From contig DVOU01000020.1 of assembly GCA_018713365.1 (NCBI GenBank), forward strand, positions 1-64,000: 64,000 bases of DNA. The letters are read 5' to 3'. Made by a program: the position numbers and the translations under genes. The stretch is from Pullichristensenella excrementipullorum (GTDB lineage: Bacteria; Bacillota; Clostridia; Christensenellales; Aristaeellaceae). The notes under the pieces are model-generated. The model had not been told where the DNA came from and made no database searches. It saw only the letters and a program-made list of their open reading frames with translations. Of the stretch, positions 58,969 through 64,000 are shown in pieces (the first letter of the stretch is position 1; each line of letters opens with the position of its first letter).

Positions 58969-59388
58969 ATGAAGCTTCAAAAATCAATATTGGATTACCT
59001 TGAGGACCTGGACGTCAGTGAAAGCAGCCATGAGACACAGGAAGAGGCGGTAAGGATTCTTACGTCATATGTGGCCACCAGCATACCAAGTATACAATTC
59101 TTGATCAGGCCATTCGCATGGAAAGATGTTTGGGACAATGCGGCCAGAATTATCGTCGCTCAAACGGACGCGGCGTTGGAACGATATATTCCACAGCTGT
59201 TGATTTGGCTAACAGATATAAATTGGCCGGGGGCAGACCTCATTTTCAAGCGGCTCATTCAGTTTTCTGGTGAGAAACTTGAAGCATGGATAGACGACGC
59301 CAAGCGGTGGGCAAGAATGGATGGGAACCTTTATTGGGAAGAGATCCTGGAAGACCTGCGTACAGAACGAGCGGCAAAAAAAGATTAG
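58969..59388 (+). CDS. DUF5071-like putative immunity protein
   Basis: A 139-residue acidic, helical protein. ATG 58969 has GGAGG eight bases upstream. The second half resembles DUF5071: RYIPQLLIWLTDINWPGADL then IFKRLIQFSGEKLEAWIDDA and DGNLYWEEILEDL. In that family a Trp-rich helical fold is found beside toxin genes, and it is suspected to protect against polymorphic toxins. Here it follows an RHS remnant. The region is less GC-rich than its neighbours. It is probably an orphan immunity gene. Confidence 0.65.
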   Translation: MKLQKSILDYLEDLDVSESSHETQEEAVRILTSYVATSIPSIQFLIRPFAWKDVWDNAARIIVAQTDAALERYIPQLLIWLTDINWPGADLIFKRLIQFSGEKLEAWIDDAKRWARMDGNLYWEEILEDLRTERAAKKD

Positions 59389-60020
59389 ATCGTTCTTTGT
59401 ATCCGGTCCCGATCCAAACATATAGCGAAGAAAATTGCGCGCAGGAGAACATCTTCGACTGTTCTTCCCTCGTTCCCGCGCCTGCTCCGCGCAAGGCAAG
59501 CGCCGGAAGTGCGGCGGCAGCGTAGACGAGCAACAAGGAGATCTACGACGACAACATTGAGCTGCTCTGACCCGCGCCCACGCTCAGATCAGCAAGAGCT
59601 TCGGCGGGCTTCAGCATCAACATGGCAAACAGCCCGGCGACCTGCAATTCCTCTGCATGGACTCCGGCACCAGCCGCTCAAGCAGGATCACCCATGTGAC
59701 GATGGCGGCCTCGTCCACGCAGATTGCCCACGCCCGAGGCACGAAGTACGGCACGTGTACCAACGCCTGCCCGGGAAGCGCGCATATCTCCTGAAACAGC
59801 GCGTCGAGCAGGACGGTATCCCTTTGGCCTGATCTTCGCGCCGTTTCTGAAGGTGAATACCACGCTGCTATCGGCGTTCACAGTGGCCTTTTCCAGCAGT
59901 GCGTTCCAGAGCCGGGACGCAAAATCGGCGCTGGCGGCCTCTTTGTTCGGAGTTTTCAGTATTATTCTACCCCCTGTTCCAAGTTCTGGAACAGGGGGCT
60001 TGCTATTCTTTGGTCGCCGC
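59389..60020. other. Degenerate region without supportable genes
   Basis: Several short frames carry broken protein-like pieces on the plus strand (for example SNKEIYDDNIELL near 59527-59569, and SFGGLQHQHGKQPGDLQFLC near 59600-59660), ended by stops. A perfect hairpin CCCCCTGTTCCA/TGGAACAGGGGG lies near 59971-59998, between this region and the rhamnosidase stop. It could act as a terminator, but the T-run is poor on both sides. It is probably eroded mobile or toxin DNA. Confidence 0.45.
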
Positions 60021-62693
60021 TTATCCCCGCAGCGTGCAGCGAAGCTGGTATACGCCAGAACCGAGGCGCAACGTGCAGCCCTGGTCCGTGGCCTGCGCGT
60101 CGCGGACGCCCTCGGACTGGGCGCAGAGCGCCTGCGCGTCTTCCGCGATGGGCGGGAGGATCACTTCCGCGCTCGTGCCCACTGGCACGCGGATGTCGAG
60201 CGTCAGCGCCGCGCCATCCTTCTTCCAGGCGGAGAGGATGTCGCCGTAGGGCGATTTCAGCGCGAAACTGGCGCTGGTCAGCCCGCCGCCAAAGCAGGGG
60301 CGTATCTGGAAGCGCCGGTAGCCGGGCGCGTCCGGGCAGAGGCGCAGGCCGGCGATGCCGCGGTAGAGCCATTCGCCCACGGCGCCGTAGGCGTAGTGGT
60401 TGAAGGAGTTCATGCGCGGGTTCCACAGCGTGCCGTCCGGCTTGAGGCCGTCCAGATGTTCCCAGACGGTGGTCGCGCCGCGCGTCACCTGATACAGCCA
60501 GGAGGGGTACTCCTTCTTCAGCAGCAGGCGGTATGCCGCGTCGACGTGGCCGTTCTCGGCCAGCGTGTGGAGGATGTAGGGCGTGCCGACGAAGCCGGTG
60601 ATGAGGTCGTAGTTGGTGCGCTCCAGCCATGCGGCCAATTCGTCCACCAGCTTGGCGTGGTAGCATTTGGGCGCCAGATCGAACCACACGGCGAGGATGA
60701 TGGCCGTCTGCGTCTTGACGCGCAGGGAGCCGTCCTCCTCGATGTACTTTTTGCGGAAAGCGTCCACGATGCGCTCATACAGTTCGGCGTAGGCCATGCT
60801 CTCCTCGTCCATGCCCAGCACGCGCGCAGCCTCGCTGACGATCTGGCAGGACTTGGCGTAATAGGCGGTGGCCACATAGGCCACGTCCGTCGCGCCGACG
60901 AAGCTGCCGTAGGGTGCGTCCAGCGCCACCCAGTCTCCCAGTTGATGCCCCGTGTCCCACAGATAGGGGTTGTCGCCCTGACTGCGGATGAAATCGACAT
61001 ACCTGCGCATGCTGTCGAACTGCTCCAGCAATATGCGCTTGTCGCCGTAGGCCAGATAGAGGTTCCACGGGCAGATGACGGCGGCGTCGCCCCAGACGGC
61101 GGCCACCTTGTCGCTCTGGCCCACATACCCGGCCAAGTCGTAGGCGTAGGTATCGTCGTAGATGTCGGGCACCACCCACGGCACGCCGCCGTTGGGGAAC
61201 TGCTCGGCCTTGACGTCGCGCAGCCACTTGGTGAGGAACATGTCGATATCCATGTTCATCGCCGCCGTGCCGGAGAACAGCTGTATGTCCGCCGTCCATC
61301 CCAGGCGCTCGCAGCGCTGCGGGCAGTCGGTGGGGATGTCGAGGAAGTTGCCCTTCTGCCCCCAGAGGATGTTGTGTTGCAGCTGGCGCAGCAGCGGGTC
61401 GGAGCAGGTGAACTCGCCGATGCTCTCCATGCCCGTGTAGAGTACAAGGCCGGTGAAGTCATCCAGCGTGGGCGTGCCGGGGAAGCTGTCCAGCCGCACG
61501 TAGCGGAAGCCCTGATAGGTGAAGTGCGGGCGGAACACGGCCTCGCCGCCGGCAAGCACGTATTCGATGCGCTGCTTCGCGCCCTTTAAGTTGTCGGTGT
61601 AGAAATTGCCCGCCGGGTCGAGGATCTCGGCGTGGGAAAGCACCACGCGCTCTCCGGCCTCGCCACGCACGCGGAACTCCACCCAGCCGGTCATGTTCTG
61701 GCCCATATCCAGCACCAGATCGCCCTGCGGGGTGGTGAAGATGCGCTGCGGGCGCAGGCGCTCCATCACGCGCACGCTCGCGCCCTCCTGCGCGTGCAGT
61801 ACTTCGCGGCTGACGCGGCCCATGACGCGCACGCCGAACCATGCGCCATCGTCAAAGCCGGGCAGGTCCCAGGGCTGTTCGAGGCGGGCATCGTAGGTCT
61901 CGCCGTGGTAGATCTCCGCGAACAGCACCGGGCCGCGGTAGGAGGACTTCCAGTTCGCGTCCGTAAGGATCACGTCGCTCGTGCCGTCCTCGTAATCCAC
62001 GTGCAGTTCGAGGATGAGGGCCTCGCGCCCGCCGTAGAGGTTGCGGCGGCTGCGCCAGCCCAGTTCGCCCTTGTACCAGCCGGAGCCGATGGTGGCGCCG
62101 ATGGCGTTCGCGCCCTGACGCACCTGAGATGTGACGTCGTAGGTCTGATAGAGCGTGCGGTGGTTGTAGCTGGTCCAGCCGGGGGTGAGGAAGTCCTCGC
62201 CCACCTTTTCGCCGTTGAGGCGCAGTTCGTACACGCCCTTGGCGGTGACATACACGCGGGCGCGGCGCACGGGCCTGGTCAGCGTGAACTCGCGGCGGAT
62301 GATGGGGCAGGCCGTCTTGGGGGCCTGAAAGTCGTATTCGGGGGTGATCCACTGGGCCTGCCAGTCGGTCCAGTGCAGAAAGGCCGTTTCAAAGGTGGTC
62401 TGGGCGCTGGCAGTTTCGCCGTTGTCGAGCCAGACCTGCACGTTCACATGGTAGAGCGTGCGCGAGGCAAGCGGCTTGCCCGCGTAGGGGAGCAGCACCG
62501 ACTGGTCCGACTCCACGCGCCCCGTGTCCCACACAAGCGCCGTCATTTGTTCGTCCGTGGCCACCCGCACGCGGTAGGCCTGCTGATTTACGCCCAGCGC
62601 GTCGCTCTGCGAGATCCAGCTGATGCGGGGCGAGAGCGCGTCCAGCCCGAGGGGCTGCTTTCTGGTCTCAATGGTGATCTGTGCGATCTTCAT
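60021..62693 (-). CDS. Alpha-L-rhamnosidase (GH78)
   Basis: An 890-residue, apparently cytoplasmic glycosidase that removes terminal L-rhamnose from plant glycosides or polysaccharides. The domain order is N-terminal fibronectin-like and jelly-roll modules (residues ~1-330, with PIIRREFTLTRPVRRARVYV and LRLNGEKVGEDFLTPGWTSY), the (alpha/alpha)6 barrel and a C-terminal beta domain. The GH78 signature DCPQRCERLGWTADIQ is present, with the acid residue in the ERLGW block, and WGDAAVICPW is typical of the barrel. No signal peptide is present. The start at 62693 has GGAAGGAG upstream. It overlaps the sensor kinase by 26 bases, so kinase and enzyme are one operon. Confidence 0.95.
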   Translation of the reverse strand: MKIAQITIETRKQPLGLDALSPRISWISQSDALGVNQQAYRVRVATDEQMTALVWDTGRVESDQSVLLPYAGKPLASRTLYHVNVQVWLDNGETASAQTTFETAFLHWTDWQAQWITPEYDFQAPKTACPIIRREFTLTRPVRRARVYVTAKGVYELRLNGEKVGEDFLTPGWTSYNHRTLYQTYDVTSQVRQGANAIGATIGSGWYKGELGWRSRRNLYGGREALILELHVDYEDGTSDVILTDANWKSSYRGPVLFAEIYHGETYDARLEQPWDLPGFDDGAWFGVRVMGRVSREVLHAQEGASVRVMERLRPQRIFTTPQGDLVLDMGQNMTGWVEFRVRGEAGERVVLSHAEILDPAGNFYTDNLKGAKQRIEYVLAGGEAVFRPHFTYQGFRYVRLDSFPGTPTLDDFTGLVLYTGMESIGEFTCSDPLLRQLQHNILWGQKGNFLDIPTDCPQRCERLGWTADIQLFSGTAAMNMDIDMFLTKWLRDVKAEQFPNGGVPWVVPDIYDDTYAYDLAGYVGQSDKVAAVWGDAAVICPWNLYLAYGDKRILLEQFDSMRRYVDFIRSQGDNPYLWDTGHQLGDWVALDAPYGSFVGATDVAYVATAYYAKSCQIVSEAARVLGMDEESMAYAELYERIVDAFRKKYIEEDGSLRVKTQTAIILAVWFDLAPKCYHAKLVDELAAWLERTNYDLITGFVGTPYILHTLAENGHVDAAYRLLLKKEYPSWLYQVTRGATTVWEHLDGLKPDGTLWNPRMNSFNHYAYGAVGEWLYRGIAGLRLCPDAPGYRRFQIRPCFGGGLTSASFALKSPYGDILSAWKKDGAALTLDIRVPVGTSAEVILPPIAEDAQALCAQSEGVRDAQATDQGCTLRLGSGVYQLRCTLRG

Positions 62694-64000
62694 GGGAAAT
62701 CAAACTCCTTCCGTTTGCGCTGAAAATGTCCGCCTGCTCGTCGGTCACGCCTTCCCGCAGGAAGATGCTCACCAGAGTGCCGTGCGGTTTGATCTGTTCG
62801 ATGCCGTATCGGTAGGAATGTTCGCCGTAGAGTATGTCCAGGCGCTGCAAAACGCCGTGCAGGCCGATGCCGTACCCCCTTTCGCTGCCCTGCGCGGCCG
62901 CGTGTTCGCGCGCGTATTTGTTCAGCCGCTCGGCCACGGCCGGCTCGATGCCCACGCCGTCGTCGCTGACGCGCAGGGCCGTCCACCCGCCCACGCTGGA
63001 GATGGCGATGCGTATGTGGCCGTCCATGATGCCCATGTCCTCGTTGGCCAGCCCGTGGAGGATGGAATTTTCCACCAGCGGCTGAATGATGTTCTTGGGA
63101 ATGCTGCGTCTGCGCAGTTCTTCGGGGCAGTCGATCTCCAGATGGATGTGGTCGCAGTAGCGGTAGTTCTGTATCTTCAGGTATTGGCGGATGGTCTCCA
63201 GCTCCTGCTCCACCGTGTCAAAGACGCGGAAATCCTTCAGGCGCAGGCGGTCGCGCAGTATGCTGGACAGCGCGTTGCTGATGACGACCACGTCGTCGGT
63301 CTTGCCGCGCCGGGCCATGTAGTTGATGGTGCTAAGCGTGTTGCATACGAAGTGGGGGTCGATCTGGCTGATGAGCAGGCCAAAGCGCATCTGCCGTTCC
63401 AGCACCGCCTGCCGGGCGCGCTCCTCCACATAGGCGGCGAGTTCGCGGCTCATGACATTGAAGCTGCTCTGCAAAAGGCCGATCTCATCGTCGGAGTTGA
63501 CCTCCACGCGCAGGGCCAGATCGTTTTTGATCAGGGCGCTCATGGCGCGGGAGAGTTCCACCACGGGCCGCGTCAGCCGCCCCGTGATGACGAACAGGCA
63601 GATCAGCGAGAAGAGAAACAGCGCCGCGACCAGCAGCACGATCATCAAAAGGTACTGCGCGTACATCTCCCGAAGCCGCGCCTCGGAAGAGAAGGCGAAC
63701 AGCATGTAGCTCCCGTCGGCCACATAGTCGGTAAACAGCGCCCCGTCCCGGGCGTCGTTCGCGCCGATGCGCACCTCTTCGGTCAGCCCTTCCATGGCCT
63801 CGGGCATGCTGCCGGAAAACAGGGGCGTCTCCTGATCGTACATCCAGCAAAAGGCGTCGAAGCGGCTGGCGAGGGAGCGCTCCACGTTGCCGAACCAGTC
63901 GGAGAAATCCAGCGAGGCGGCGATGACCACTTCGTGATTCCCCAGATAGTAGTTGCGGGCGTAGAGGATGCGCCGCCCCTTTCGCTCCGTGGCCGGGATG
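62668..64000 (-). CDS. YesM/LytS-type sensor histidine kinase, 3' part
   Basis: The window ends inside this gene, so only the C-terminal ~444 residues are seen. The frame is open to base 64000. The extracellular sensor (~residues up to 130 here) is followed by a membrane helix (YLLMIVLLVAALFLFSLICL), a HAMP domain (LTRPVVELSRAMSALIKND) and the His_kinase family-8 region (RFGLLISQIDPHFVCNTLST). The HATPase has NIIQPLVENSILHGL and VSDDGVGIE. Such kinases pair with AraC-type response regulators and typically control carbohydrate uptake. Here the direct coupling to a rhamnosidase suggests rhamnoside sensing. The regulator is not in the window. Confidence 0.93.
   Translation of the reverse strand, partial: IPATERKGRRILYARNYYLGNHEVVIAASLDFSDWFGNVERSLASRFDAFCWMYDQETPLFSGSMPEAMEGLTEEVRIGANDARDGALFTDYVADGSYMLFAFSSEARLREMYAQYLLMIVLLVAALFLFSLICLFVITGRLTRPVVELSRAMSALIKNDLALRVEVNSDDEIGLLQSSFNVMSRELAAYVEERARQAVLERQMRFGLLISQIDPHFVCNTLSTINYMARRGKTDDVVVISNALSSILRDRLRLKDFRVFDTVEQELETIRQYLKIQNYRYCDHIHLEIDCPEELRRRSIPKNIIQPLVENSILHGLANEDMGIMDGHIRIAISSVGGWTALRVSDDGVGIEPAVAERLNKYAREHAAAQGSERGYGIGLHGVLQRLDILYGEHSYRYGIEQIKPHGTLVSIFLREGVTDEQADIFSANGRSLISHEDRTDHH

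Noticed and set aside
59971..59998. The hairpin as a terminator of the rhamnosidase gene
   Set aside because: The stem is perfect, but neither strand shows the T-run expected of a rho-independent terminator, so only its presence is reported.

Overview
The window looks like the chromosome of a GC-rich, low-copy-repeat Firmicute of the class Clostridia, probably an uncultured gut lineage. The signs are two T-box leaders (upstream of valS and of a sodium/solute symporter), an IreB-RuvX-DUF1292 cluster, a LicD plus cytidylyltransferase pair typical of Gram-positive envelopes, a Na+-pump type decarboxylase operon, an anaerobic NrdG activase, and purine-rich AGGAGG ribosome sites throughout. TGA is used as an ordinary stop by many genes (5-formyl-THF ligase, the RpiR regulator, IreB, DppC), so the code is standard.

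Layout. 1-4865: 3' part of pheT (with an in-frame TGA), a FlK-like thioesterase, a large acidic protein made of two blocks of 34-residue repeats, 5-formyl-THF cyclo-ligase and a tRNA-Leu/tRNA-Gly unit. 5196-15823 is mostly minus strand: a GNAT acetyltransferase, T-box-controlled valS, a zinc-ribbon membrane protein, an exonuclease-like protein with three Ada-like zinc knuckles, and a ParC/ParE-type topoisomerase pair. 15943-21419: a five-gene operon with an MmdA-type and an OadA-type carboxyltransferase, gamma subunit, biotin carrier and beta pump subunit. 21684-28387: a membrane protein with three zinc-knuckle repeats, MntP, an RpiR regulator with a flavoprotein and NrdG, and the T-box-controlled symporter. 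28861-34214: an operon of a methyltransferase, Hsp33 and three repeat/zinc-ribbon proteins.

34363-44219: HAD phosphatase, a YefM/YoeB toxin-antitoxin pair, a secreted protein and two-component system, a PRC-barrel/YtxH-like/AI-2E group, then ireB, a ferredoxin-fused aldo-keto reductase, a RuvX-DUF1292 fusion, LicD and an IspD/TarI-like enzyme. After tRNA-Leu(GAG) comes a more AT-rich accessory island (44600-46990) with small unknown genes, an iterated 16-bp motif and a frameshifted LysR gene.

47037-52626 is the most unusual unit: a secreted Ntn amide hydrolase, a PaaK/CapK-type adenylating enzyme and a MacB-like ABC exporter. They are divergent from the LysR gene across a palindrome that coincides with the promoter, and the exporter permease is split by an in-frame TGA. 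Downstream are a cyclophilin-like lipoprotein, a DUF3737 gene that seems spliced onto the tail of a peptide-binding protein, dppBC without ATPases, a NifB-like radical SAM protein, a YqeG phosphatase and a nucleoside phosphorylase. A degenerate RHS remnant with a DUF5071-like immunity gene follows. The window ends with a GH78 alpha-L-rhamnosidase and the 3' part of a YesM-type sensor kinase.

Several conserved genes carry single-base lesions (pheT TGA, permease TGA, LysR G-run). Either the consensus has local errors or these are real mutations, recoding or phase-variation events. Raw reads would decide. All family calls are from reading motifs; no database search was run.
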